Positions 8,388 to 15,880 of a DNA stretch of 64,000 bases are shown here, piece after piece (the stretch's first letter is position 1; each line of letters starts with the position of its first letter). This stretch comes from CALCKU01 sp964607445. GTDB lineage: Bacteria; Pseudomonadota; Alphaproteobacteria; Caulobacterales; Maricaulaceae. The translations under genes and the position numbers were made by a program. The stretch covers positions 1 through 64,000 of the forward strand of contig CAZSKN010000015.1 in NCBI GenBank assembly GCA_964607445.1, in the 5' to 3' direction. The notes below the pieces were generated by a model, which saw only the letters and a list, made by a program, of their open reading frames with translations, did not search any database and was not told where the DNA came from.

Positions 8388-9831
8388 TGTGAAGCCCTAT
8401 TGGCAGAATTATATAAATGGCGAATTTGTTGATGGGGGCGGGGACACTATTACCGTTTATGATCCGGGGACCGGAGACACATTGGCCGAACAGGCTTGCG
8501 CGAATGCACATGATGTTAATAGGGCCGTTGCCGCTGCGCGGGCCTGTCATGAAAGCGGGGTTCTTTCTGATATGCGTCCTGTCTTACGTGGTCGTATGGT
8601 TCGAAAAATCGGAACCTATTTACTGGCGCATAAAGATGAAATCGCGCCCATTTTAACACGCGAATCCGGCAAACCGCTTTGGGAAGCCCATATGGAGATT
8701 GAAGGCGCGGCGCGATATTTCGAATATTATGGCAATCAAGCCGAGACCATTGAAGGACGTTCCATCCCTCTTGGCAAGGACTATTTCGACTTTACGGTTT
8801 ACGAACCTCGCGGTGTATCTGCTCAAATTATTCCGTGGAATTACCCCATGGAAATGACCGCACGCGGCATTGCTGCGGCCTTGGCAACCGCTAATACAGT
8901 GGTCATCAAGACCCCTGAACTTGACCCGCTCACAAATGCTTTTTTCGCCAAAGCCGCAGACGCCGCAGGCTTTCCGCCGGGCGCGGTTAATATAATCTGC
9001 GGACACGGGTCTAAAGCCGGGGCGGCTTTAGCGGCCCATCCTGATATTGACCAAATTGTTTTTACAGGTTCTGTGCCAACAGGGATTGCAATAGCCACAG
9101 CCGCCGCACAAAATATTGTGCCGTGCGTTTTGGAACTGGGCGGAAAATCAGCCGCAATCGTACATGCAGATGCCGACGTAGAAAAACTATTAACGGATAT
9201 AAGGTGGGGTATTTATTTTAATGCCGGACAAGTCTGTTCGGCCATGTCACGCTTGATTGTTCATGAGACGATTCACGATCACGTCGTGGAGGGCGTGGTG
9301 GAACTGGCAAAATCCTTATCCGTGGGCCCCGGCATAGACCGGCCAGAATTTGGCCACAATATGGGCGCTATGATTTCGGAGACGCAACGCGACCGTGCCG
9401 CGCAACTCTGTTTAAAAGCCCAGAGCCAAGGTGCCAAAACAGCCGCAGGTGGATATAAACTCGACATGGCCGGATATTTTTTTGAACCGACAGTCCTGAC
9501 AGACGTTACCCGCAATATGAATATTGCACAGGCAGAAGTTTTCGGCCCCGTCCTATCCGTTATGAAATTTACCACTGATCAAGAGGCGATAGATATTGCC
9601 AATGACAGTGCCTATGGTCTTGTCGGTGGCGTATTTACCAAAGATATTTCTCGCGCTTTAAATGTCGCGAGCCGGGTTCGAGCCGGACAGATTTTTGTCA
9701 ATGAATGGTATGCTGGCGGCGTTGAAACCCCTTTTGGCGGATATAAAAAATCAGGATATGGCCGCGAAAAGGGTCGGGAGGCTTTGATGAATTATGTGCA
9801 AACAAAAAATATTGGTATCAGAATAGGATAA
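8374..9831 (+). CDS. NAD(P)-dependent aldehyde dehydrogenase (betaine-aldehyde-dehydrogenase-like)
   Basis: A 485-residue ALDH-superfamily enzyme with the standard catalytic set: N156 in IIPWNYP, general base E254 in LELGGKSA, and nucleophile C288 in FNAGQVCSAMS. Length is normal for the family. It overlaps the Rieske gene by 14 bp and is followed 3 bases later by the carboxymuconolactone-decarboxylase-like gene, so the three are co-transcribed. It would oxidise an aldehyde released by oxygenation or demethylation to the acid. Its closest functional class, betaine aldehyde or gamma-aminobutyraldehyde-type, is a guess from overall resemblance. Confidence 0.9.
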   Translation: MPTYDVKPYWQNYINGEFVDGGGDTITVYDPGTGDTLAEQACANAHDVNRAVAAARACHESGVLSDMRPVLRGRMVRKIGTYLLAHKDEIAPILTRESGKPLWEAHMEIEGAARYFEYYGNQAETIEGRSIPLGKDYFDFTVYEPRGVSAQIIPWNYPMEMTARGIAAALATANTVVIKTPELDPLTNAFFAKAADAAGFPPGAVNIICGHGSKAGAALAAHPDIDQIVFTGSVPTGIAIATAAAQNIVPCVLELGGKSAAIVHADADVEKLLTDIRWGIYFNAGQVCSAMSRLIVHETIHDHVVEGVVELAKSLSVGPGIDRPEFGHNMGAMISETQRDRAAQLCLKAQSQGAKTAAGGYKLDMAGYFFEPTVLTDVTRNMNIAQAEVFGPVLSVMKFTTDQEAIDIANDSAYGLVGGVFTKDISRALNVASRVRAGQIFVNEWYAGGVETPFGGYKKSGYGREKGREALMNYVQTKNIGIRIG

Positions 9832-9834
9832 GCC

Positions 9835-10212
9835 ATGGATAATACACTTTTTGAAAAAGGCCTTAGCAAACGCAAACAGGTCTTAGGGGCGGATTATGTT
9901 GAAAAAAACTTGGCTAAAGCCGATAGCTTTTCAAAACCGTTCCAAGAGGCCATGACCGCATGGTGTTGGGGGTTTGGGTGGTCAGACGAGGTTATTGATG
10001 CCAAAACGCGCTCTATGATGAATCTCACTATGATCGGCGCTTTGGGGAAAATGCACGAATGGGAACTGCACTGCAAAGGGGCAATTAAAAATGGGGTTAC
10101 GCAGGATGAACTGCGCGCGATTATTCACGTCATCGCAATTTACTGCGGTGTTCCACAAGCCTTGGAATGCTTTAGAGCCGCAAGAAAGGTCATGGACGAG
10201 ACACCGGCCTAG
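9835..10212 (+). CDS. Carboxymuconolactone decarboxylase-family protein
   Basis: The 125-residue all-helical protein resembles gamma-carboxymuconolactone decarboxylase / AhpD-fold proteins. It has the conserved GALGKMHEWELHCKGAIKNG helix and the later region with VTQDELRAIIHVIAIYCGVPQA. No CxxC redox pair is present, so it is not an AhpD peroxidase. It is probably a decarboxylase, lactonase or accessory protein of the cluster, since no other protocatechuate-pathway genes are nearby. The gene starts 3 bases after the ALDH stop and ends just before the first N run. Confidence 0.75.
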   Translation: MDNTLFEKGLSKRKQVLGADYVEKNLAKADSFSKPFQEAMTAWCWGFGWSDEVIDAKTRSMMNLTMIGALGKMHEWELHCKGAIKNGVTQDELRAIIHVIAIYCGVPQALECFRAARKVMDETPA

Positions 10213-10215
10213 ACA

Positions 10216-10425
10216 CTGATTTTATACATATTCGGCTCTCGCCTTGCACGCCCCTTATAGCCCGCCTACANNNNNNNNNNNNNNNNNNNNNNNNNNNNNN
10301 NNNNNNNNNNNNNNNNNNNNNNNNNNNNNNNNNNNNNNNNNNNNNNNNNNNNNNNNNNNNNNNNNNNNNNCTGATTTTATACATATTCGGCTCTCGCCTT
10401 GCACGCCCCTTATAGCCCGCCTACA
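10216..10425. repeat. Exact 55-bp direct repeat flanking a 100-N scaffold gap
   Basis: Bases 10216-10270 and 10371-10425 are identical over 55 bp and abut the N run at 10271-10370 on each side. The same arrangement, with the same repeat length, recurs at 17441-17650. This is what is produced when two contigs ending in the same k-mer (k = 55) are joined with a fixed-length spacer. The real chromosome probably has one copy and no gap here, so the intergenic distance to the reductase gene is about 97 bp rather than 252. Confidence 0.85.
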
Positions 10426-10464
10426 AGGGGTATAACGCCCTTTGTCAAAAATCTCGAGAGACAC

Positions 10465-11700
10465 ATGACTGAAAGAACAATTATTGTCGGTGCGTCGCAT
10501 TGCGGAGCCCAGCTTTGCGTTTCACTTCGGCAAGGCGGATGGGCCGGAGAGATCACCCTTATTGGTGAGGAAACAGCGCCGCCCTATCACCGCCCCCCTC
10601 TGTCAAAGGACTTCCTACTCGGCCAGAAGCACTTAAGCGATATCTTAATTCGACCAGAACAGGTCTATACCGAGGCCGGCATTGATATGCGCTTGGGCAT
10701 ACGGGCGACGGATATTGACCGCAAAGCTAAAACGGTCACACTGGAGACCGGCGAAATACTCAGCTATACTAAATTGGTTTTAGCGACAGGCGCGCGCGTG
10801 CGAAAACTTCCGATACCGGGCGCCGATCTTCCCTCCGTCTTTTATCTTCGCGATCAGCTTGATGTTGAGGCTATTAAACAAAAGGCAATGACAGCAAAGA
10901 CAGCCCTGATTATAGGCGGCGGCTATATCGGTCTGGAAACCGCGGCCTCCCTTCGCAAGCTCGGCCTTGACGTCACCGTTCTAGAAGCTATGCCGCGTAT
11001 ACTGCAAAGGGTCACATCTCCTGAATTATCGGACTTCTTCAAACGTGTTCACAAAGAAGAAGGTACGACTATTCTAGAGAACGTTGCCGCCTCCAGCCTT
11101 CAAACCACACATCCGCAAACCGCTGCATCTGGCCTCTCTGTCACCACTCAATGTGGTCAAACATTAACGGCGGACTTTGTCGTTATCGGCATTGGCGTCA
11201 TACCAAATACAGATCTGGCCGAAGCGGCAGGCCTATCCGTTGGGAATGGTATTGAGATTAATGAATTTTGTCAGACGGATGATCCTGATATTTATGCGGC
11301 AGGCGACGTCGCCTGGCATTATAATCCGATTTTTGGACGCCATTTACGACTTGAGTCCGTGCCCAATACAACCGATCAGGCCAAGATTGCCGCTCAACAT
11401 ATTAATGGTAATCCCATAGCACAAAACTCTGTTCCCTGGTTTTGGTCTGATCAATATGACGTAAAGTTACAGATTGCCGGCCTTTCCGATGGCTATACGG
11501 ATATAGTCATTCGCGGCGATCATTTGACAAGCCGCAAATTTTCAATTTTCTACTTTAAAAACTCCGCACTTTTGGCCGTAGATGCCGTAAATGACCCGCA
11601 ATCCTTTATGATGGGAAAAATGGCCCTGACCAAAAATAAGACAGTTGATAAAACGTTACTGGCTAACCCGGAGCAAAGCCTGAAAGCAACTTTGATTTAA
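10465..11700 (+). CDS. FAD-dependent ferredoxin reductase (putidaredoxin-reductase type)
   Basis: I take ATG 10465 (MTERTIIVGAS) as the start because GAGAG precedes it; the longer frame upstream runs into the assembly repeat. The 411-residue protein has an N-terminal FAD-binding motif (IIVGASHCGA), an NAD-binding motif (ALIIGGGYIGLETAASL near residues 150-170), the AAGDVA word, and a C-terminal reductase domain. Such enzymes pass electrons from NADH to a [2Fe-2S] ferredoxin that feeds a Rieske oxygenase or P450. Its partner is most likely the Rieske protein at 7281. No ferredoxin gene lies in the cluster. It ends 8 bases from the convergent small gene at 11709. Confidence 0.87.
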   Translation: MTERTIIVGASHCGAQLCVSLRQGGWAGEITLIGEETAPPYHRPPLSKDFLLGQKHLSDILIRPEQVYTEAGIDMRLGIRATDIDRKAKTVTLETGEILSYTKLVLATGARVRKLPIPGADLPSVFYLRDQLDVEAIKQKAMTAKTALIIGGGYIGLETAASLRKLGLDVTVLEAMPRILQRVTSPELSDFFKRVHKEEGTTILENVAASSLQTTHPQTAASGLSVTTQCGQTLTADFVVIGIGVIPNTDLAEAAGLSVGNGIEINEFCQTDDPDIYAAGDVAWHYNPIFGRHLRLESVPNTTDQAKIAAQHINGNPIAQNSVPWFWSDQYDVKLQIAGLSDGYTDIVIRGDHLTSRKFSIFYFKNSALLAVDAVNDPQSFMMGKMALTKNKTVDKTLLANPEQSLKATLI

Positions 11701-11708
11701 CACCTGTC

Positions 11709-11996
11709 TCACGCCGCGTAATGACGTAATACGGATACTTCTGAAATTTTGTGATCATGGTAAAACCCCCAAATCACCATACAGGCCATTTTGTTAGCCT
11801 TTGAGATAACAAGACGCTGATTTATCGCCGCCTGTTCCCGATCAAATGGAACTCCATATCCTAATGATGCAATCACGTCATCCAGAGCGGAAACCGTTTC
11901 GGCCTCATCACCAACTTTCCAACGCTCTGGCATAGACTCCAACCATTCATCTATGATGTCAATCACCGGAGACTGGAATCTGTGCGCATCTGACAT
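11709..11996 (-). CDS. Small conserved-looking protein of unknown function
   Basis: I do not recognise this 95-residue protein. ATG 11996 (MSDAHRFQ) is preceded by GGGAG at a good distance and is a better start than the upstream one at 12047. It is acidic in its middle, has no signal peptide or membrane segment, and ends with the segment MACMVIWGFYHDHKISEV. The codon pattern and ribosome-binding site make it a plausible real gene. It converges on the ferredoxin reductase and may be unrelated to the cluster. Confidence 0.5.
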   Translation of the reverse strand: MSDAHRFQSPVIDIIDEWLESMPERWKVGDEAETVSALDDVIASLGYGVPFDREQAAINQRLVISKANKMACMVIWGFYHDHKISEVSVLRHYAA

Positions 11997-12047
11997 AAAT
12001 GTCTCCCTTAAATTAACGTAGATTGGACGCCAATACTCTCCCACCAA

Positions 12048-12246
12048 TTATTCGCGCTATTCCAATCTACAAAGCGGTCATATAATGCCTTTCCTGAACA
12101 GGGACTGGGGTTTACCGGCTAAATTCGTTAATTTGCATTCATCATAAATAAAGTATGAAAAAATGGACATATCAGCTGGACGCTCGATATGCCCGCCATG
12201 CGTTAAAATGAAAGGGTAAGGGTCAAATTTTCTTAATCTCTTTTCA
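12048..12246. other. Intergenic DNA without a recognisable gene
   Basis: This is the left part of a 511-bp stretch between the small gene ending its 5' side at 11996 and the mscS gene. A 61-codon TTG-started frame on the minus strand (12078-12263) begins within the terminator hairpin at 12247-12273 and is probably not a gene. The promoter of the 95-residue protein should lie here, but I see no clear -35/-10 pair. Confidence 0.4.
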
Positions 12247-12273
12247 TAAAAAAGACCCGCCAAATGGCAGGTC
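12247..12273 (-). terminator. Rho-independent terminator (minus strand)
   Basis: On the minus strand GACC-TGCCA-TT-TGGCG-GGTC folds into a hairpin with one C/A mismatch, followed directly by TTTTTT. No annotated gene ends next to it, which is why a small RNA is suggested upstream. Confidence 0.6.
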
Positions 12274-12355
12274 AGTCAAAGCGCCTTCAAATGAAAAGGT
12301 GATATATTCTCATAGTGTTCGATGATTGAATAAGAACTGAATAAATACCAGCAAA

Positions 12356-12375
12356 ATCTTAACGCGCGTTAAGAT
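12356..12375. promoter_or_regulatory. Perfect 20-bp palindrome
   Basis: ATCTTAACGC followed by its exact reverse complement GCGTTAAGAT, with no spacer. Perfect palindromes of this size are typical of dimeric regulator sites. It could equally be the 5' stem of the candidate RNA that covers it. Confidence 0.45.
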
Positions 12376-12471
12376 CTATATCGACATTAAAATACGCGCT
12401 TTCACATAACTCAAACGCCTTCAAATAAATTTAAATTCCAATATTTGATAGGCCACTCTACAATAAAGCCT

Positions 12472-12500
12472 AAGGCTCCGCAGATTCGGAGCCTTTTAAC
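12472..12500. terminator. Terminator hairpin downstream of mscS
   Basis: GGCTCCG-CAGATT-CGGAGCC with TTTT on the plus side and TTA on the minus side. It lies 8 bases beyond the mscS stop (minus strand). The U tract is better on the plus strand, so it may be bidirectional. Confidence 0.5.
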
Positions 12501-12507
12501 CGCGGCC

Positions 12508-13341
12508 CTATTCCTTCACCATGACAATTTTCTGGTGCGGATATGGCACACTCATACCGGCTTTACCCAAAGCTTTCTTGATTTGTTCAGGTACGGAATA
12601 AATCACATCGAAATAATGCGCGCCGTCCGTGAACGGGCGGACAAGAAATTCAACAGAGCGCTCACTCAGAGTTTCAACCTCAACAAATGGCGCCGGATCC
12701 GATTTGATATGAGGGTGGTTTTCCAATACCTTCATAATCACCTTACGGGCTTTGTCCGTATCATCGCCATAAGCGACATTAAATTTCATATCGACACCTC
12801 TAACCGGATGGTGGCTATGATTAATGATTTGCTCACCCCAGATTTTACCATTGGGAATGATGATTTGTTGATTATCAAACGTCTGCAAGATGGTCGTAAA
12901 CAGATCAATCTCTTCAACATTACCAAATTTTCCGCCGGCATCGACAAAATCGCCGACTTTATAAGGTCTAAACAACATTAACATAACGCCCGCCGCCATA
13001 TTCGACATCGCGCCCTGCAACGCAAGACCTACAGCCAAGCCAGCCGCACCTAATAGAGCTACAATAGATGTGGTTTCAACACCAAAACGGTTTAGCACGG
13101 CAATGAAGGTAAAGGCCATAATGACAAATTTGGCGATACTTGCGAGAAATTTAAACAAGGTATCGTCAAGATGCGGGCTTTTTTTACTGAGTTTAATAAT
13201 CAGGTTCTGAACGCGTTTTGCGATCCATAAACCAACCAATAAAATAAGAATGGCAATCAATACATTTATGCCAAGTTCAATGCCGCCACTGACAAACCCG
13301 TCCAAGCGGTCGGCCCCTAATAAACTTTTCAACTGTTCCAT
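12508..13341 (-). CDS. mscS: Small-conductance mechanosensitive channel (MscS family)
   Basis: The 277-residue protein matches the short MscS class. Three N-terminal membrane segments are followed by the pore helix region containing GAAGLAVGLALQGAMSNMAAGVMLMLFRPYKVGDFV (about residues 95-130), then the beta domain (VEEIDLFTTILQTFDNQQIIIPNG) and a C-terminal alpha/beta domain. It would open under membrane tension to release osmolytes during hypo-osmotic shock. It is monocistronic, with a terminator downstream and a divergent DUF481 gene upstream. Confidence 0.93.
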   Translation of the reverse strand: MEQLKSLLGADRLDGFVSGGIELGINVLIAILILLVGLWIAKRVQNLIIKLSKKSPHLDDTLFKFLASIAKFVIMAFTFIAVLNRFGVETTSIVALLGAAGLAVGLALQGAMSNMAAGVMLMLFRPYKVGDFVDAGGKFGNVEEIDLFTTILQTFDNQQIIIPNGKIWGEQIINHSHHPVRGVDMKFNVAYGDDTDKARKVIMKVLENHPHIKSDPAPFVEVETLSERSVEFLVRPFTDGAHYFDVIYSVPEQIKKALGKAGMSVPYPHQKIVMVKE

Positions 13342-13480
13342 AATCGCTCCAAATAATTGTGAAACTTAAGATATTTTCATACTCATGAACCTAAGTTGAA
13401 CAATAAAAAGCGCCAAAGTTGCATTCATGCTAGGTACAGAAATAAAACTTAGATCGCTGGATATTTTAACGGAGACGAAG

Positions 13481-14221
13481 ATGAAACTCAGATTAATTTC
13501 CAGTGTAGCTATTCTATGTTTAGCAAGCACACCTGTTTATGCTGGCATAACCGATGGTTGGTCAGGCGAAGCCTCCCTGACGGGATCAAATACAACAGGG
13601 AATACAGACACAACAGATGTGGGCTTAGGTTTAAAACTCAAAAAAGACGGTGATGTCTGGCGTCACAAATTCAAAGCGCTTGTCGACTACGGCGAGGTTG
13701 ACGGAGCACAAAATAGACAAAGGTTTTCACTCGGTTATCAAATTGACCGTGATGTAAATGAAAGACTATATCTTTATGGTAATGCCGATTATTATAATGA
13801 TGATTTTGGCGCTTTCCAACAAGGATATTTCATTGGCGGCGGGGCGGGCTATAAAGTCATCTTGCCCGAGCCTGTAGGCTGGAACCTTGAAGGCGGTGTC
13901 GGATTTAGATCACAGGAATCCCAAGGGCCAACACCTCCGGCCTTATTACCCCTGAGCGTAACAGATAATGAAGTGGCTTTACGCGGGTTCTCAGATTTCG
14001 ATTATAAATTCAACGACAATGTGGCTTTTTATAATGATACGGAAATTATTTGGTCTTCAAGCGACACCTATATCTGGAATGAGGTCGGCATTACGGCCAC
14101 ACTTGCCGGAAATCTCGCGGCGCGAGCGTCTTTTCGCGTCGACCATCACACGGATGCTCCGATTGGAACCGAAAATACGGATACTGTGACGCGCTTTGGT
14201 ATCGTCTACACAATGAAATAA
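13481..14221 (+). CDS. DUF481 (YdiY-like) outer-membrane protein
   Basis: ATG 13481 follows GGAGACGAAG and begins a clear signal peptide (MKLRLISSVAILCLASTPVYAG), so I prefer it to the upstream in-frame start at 13427. The mature part of about 224 residues has alternating hydrophobic strands, with GEASLTGSNTTGNTDTTDVGLGL at its start and an ending typical of a beta-barrel (VTRFGIVYTMK). The family is known as salt-induced outer-membrane proteins (YdiY). Two terminator-like hairpins follow. The divergent arrangement with mscS is suggestive of a shared osmotic theme but proves nothing. Confidence 0.8.
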   Translation: MKLRLISSVAILCLASTPVYAGITDGWSGEASLTGSNTTGNTDTTDVGLGLKLKKDGDVWRHKFKALVDYGEVDGAQNRQRFSLGYQIDRDVNERLYLYGNADYYNDDFGAFQQGYFIGGGAGYKVILPEPVGWNLEGGVGFRSQESQGPTPPALLPLSVTDNEVALRGFSDFDYKFNDNVAFYNDTEIIWSSSDTYIWNEVGITATLAGNLAARASFRVDHHTDAPIGTENTDTVTRFGIVYTMK

Positions 14222-14226
14222 TCAGT

Positions 14227-14247
14227 CCTCGCAAAAGGCGAGGTTTT
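14227..14247 (+). terminator. Terminator hairpin after the DUF481 gene
   Basis: CCTCGC-AAAAG-GCGAGG followed by TTTT, starting 6 bases after the stop codon. Confidence 0.6.
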
Positions 14248-14274
14248 ACGCACCTCCGATGTCAAGGCTAACGG

Positions 14275-14297
14275 GCCGGCTTTGCCGGCGCGTTTTT
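14275..14297 (+). terminator. Second, backup hairpin
   Basis: GCCGGC-TTT-GCCGGC, then GCG and TTTTT. With the hairpin at 14227 it forms a tandem pair. Confidence 0.4.
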
Positions 14298-14397
14298 ATG
14301 AAGGCTGTACAGACTTGAAATTTGTACTCTTGTTATAACAACACAAGCTGGCCCCAACAATCCGGCCCCATAAAACCTAACCCGGGAAATTCCGGCC

Positions 14398-14426
14398 CAA
14401 AACAAAACCCGGCCAAAAGACCGGGT
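14398..14426 (-). terminator. Terminator of the trmD-rplS transcript
   Basis: On the minus strand ACCCGGTC-TTTT-GGCCGGGT is followed by TTTGTTTT, about 53 bases beyond the rplS stop. Confidence 0.6.
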
Positions 14427-14478
14427 GGATGAAATTTTAAAATATAGCTGAACGCGACAAACTTACGTCGAATACACC

Positions 14479-14892
14479 TTATGTCTTGGTTTTAGCTTCG
14501 CCCTTTTTACGCGCCGCAACAATACCGCGTCCTGTCACACGCTCGGCAATACGAGCGGATTTACCCCGACGTTCACGCAAGTAATATAATTTAGCCCGTC
14601 GGACTTTACCCTTACGCTTGACTTCAATTTCTTCGACCAATGGCGAATATACCGGAAACACCCGTTCAACACCTTCACCATAGCTGATCTTGCGCACGGT
14701 AAAACTCTCATTCAGACCGGCACCGGACCGCGCAATACACACGCCTTCAAAAGCTTGCAAACGTGTCCGATTACCCTCGGTAATCCGAACTTGCACAACC
14801 AATGTATCCCCAGCTGAGAAATCAGGAATGACCTTGCCACCCTCTAACAAGCGGGCTTCTTCTTTTTTATTCAATTTCTCAATCACGTTCAT
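14479..14892 (-). CDS. rplS: 50S ribosomal protein L19
   Basis: The 137-residue protein is a standard L19: MNVIEKLNKKE at the start, FSAGDTLVVQVRITEGNRTRLQAFEGVCIAR in the middle, and VKRKGKVRRAKLYYLRERRGKSARI near the end. I choose ATG 14892, which has GGAG upstream and matches the family N-terminus, over the in-frame start four codons earlier. The gene begins 14 bases inside the end of trmD. L19 sits at the 30S/50S interface of the ribosome. A basic C-terminal extension (RKKGEAKTKT) is usual in alphaproteobacteria. Confidence 0.97.
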   Translation of the reverse strand: MNVIEKLNKKEEARLLEGGKVIPDFSAGDTLVVQVRITEGNRTRLQAFEGVCIARSGAGLNESFTVRKISYGEGVERVFPVYSPLVEEIEVKRKGKVRRAKLYYLRERRGKSARIAERVTGRGIVAARKKGEAKTKT

Positions 14893-15700
14893 GATCGTCT
14901 CCATTCTGCTGGGCCGTCTCCAGATATTTTTCCCAAAGATCCGGTCGGCGCTCCCGCGTTATCTTTATTTTTTGGGTCTGACGCCACGCGGCTATTTTGC
15001 CGTGGTCGCCTGACACAAGAACCTCCGGAATACTCCGGCTATCCTCTCCGTCTTTCCAATGTCTCGGTTTAGTATAGAGCGGATACTCTAGCAAACCGTC
15101 TTCAAAACTCTCGTCCTGCGTACTGGCTATATCCCCTAAAACTCCGGGCCTTAAGCGTACACAGGCTTCTATCAATAGTTGGGCCGCAACTTCACCACCA
15201 GCCAAGACAAAGTCGCCAATTGAAATTTCTTCCATCTGGCGGGCCTCTATTACCCGTTGGTCAAGTCCTTCAAACCGTCCACAAAACACAATAACACCCG
15301 GACCCGTTGCCAGCTTTTTGACCCGGGACTGGGTCAAAGGCTTGCCCCGAGGGGTGAGATATATCAATGGGCGGTCCTCTGAAACGCTATCAGATACACG
15401 ATCAGAGCGAACCACGCTGTCTATGGCACTTGCGGCAATATCCGGCTTTAGGACCATTCCCGGCCCACCGCCCGCAGGTGTATCATCTACAGTGCGGTGT
15501 CTATTAGACGAAAAATTTCGAATGTCCACTAATTCTAGCGCCCAAATACCGCTTTTTTGCGCCCCGCCTATTAAAGACGCCCCTAAAACCCCCGGAAATG
15601 CTTCCGGAAACAAGGTCAAAACCGTGGCTTTCCACGGGTCAGACCCTTTAGACCCTGACAAAGGCGAAGCGGTTCCTGATATTTTGGGCGTGTCACGCAT
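14879..15700 (-). CDS. trmD: tRNA (guanine37-N1)-methyltransferase
   Basis: The 273-residue SPOUT methyltransferase has the trefoil-knot words YLTPRGKPLTQ, GVIVFCGRFEGLDQRVIEAR and EISIGDFVLAGGEVAA. It methylates G37 of tRNAs reading CNN/CCG codons to prevent frameshifting. The N-terminus carries about 25 extra residues before the usual ATVLTLFPE start, so a later start is possible, but no in-frame ATG is apparent there. It is paired with rplS as in most bacteria, but rimM and rpsP, which normally precede it, are not upstream; a divergent secreted-protein gene is. Confidence 0.95.
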   Translation of the reverse strand: MRDTPKISGTASPLSGSKGSDPWKATVLTLFPEAFPGVLGASLIGGAQKSGIWALELVDIRNFSSNRHRTVDDTPAGGGPGMVLKPDIAASAIDSVVRSDRVSDSVSEDRPLIYLTPRGKPLTQSRVKKLATGPGVIVFCGRFEGLDQRVIEARQMEEISIGDFVLAGGEVAAQLLIEACVRLRPGVLGDIASTQDESFEDGLLEYPLYTKPRHWKDGEDSRSIPEVLVSGDHGKIAAWRQTQKIKITRERRPDLWEKYLETAQQNGDDHERD

Positions 15701-15880
15701 AGCGCTCCCTTAGAGGGTTTATCGGCATATGGGTAGTCATTTATAGGCCAGAACACGACATTGCGCCCATCACGAAGATGAACAGAAGCCTAACGCCTGG
15801 CTCAGATAGAGTTCAGAGAGCTTTTGATAACGCTCTTAATAGATCAGGTATTCCCCGGATCCATAAAGTAGGAGTCCATT

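Larger units (their letters stand above)
12247..12385 (-). ncRNA. Candidate small RNA of about 135 nt
   Basis: On the minus strand a promoter-like pair, TTGAGT and TTTAAT with a 17-bp spacer (about 12413-12385), is followed by about 135 bases with no open frame and then by a hairpin with a T6 tail (12273-12247). Near its 5' end the transcript would carry a perfect 20-bp palindrome (12356-12375). mscS upstream has its own candidate terminator at 12472-12500, so read-through is not needed to explain the second one. All of this is inferred from sequence signals only. Confidence 0.35.

Noticed and set aside
10216..10425. Direct repeat considered as an attachment site or target-site duplication
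   Set aside because: There is no integrase, transposase or tRNA nearby, and the same 55-bp length recurs at the second N run, which points to assembly k-mer overlap.
12078..12263. 61-codon minus-strand frame
   Set aside because: It begins with TTG inside a terminator hairpin and has no ribosome-binding site or recognisable features.
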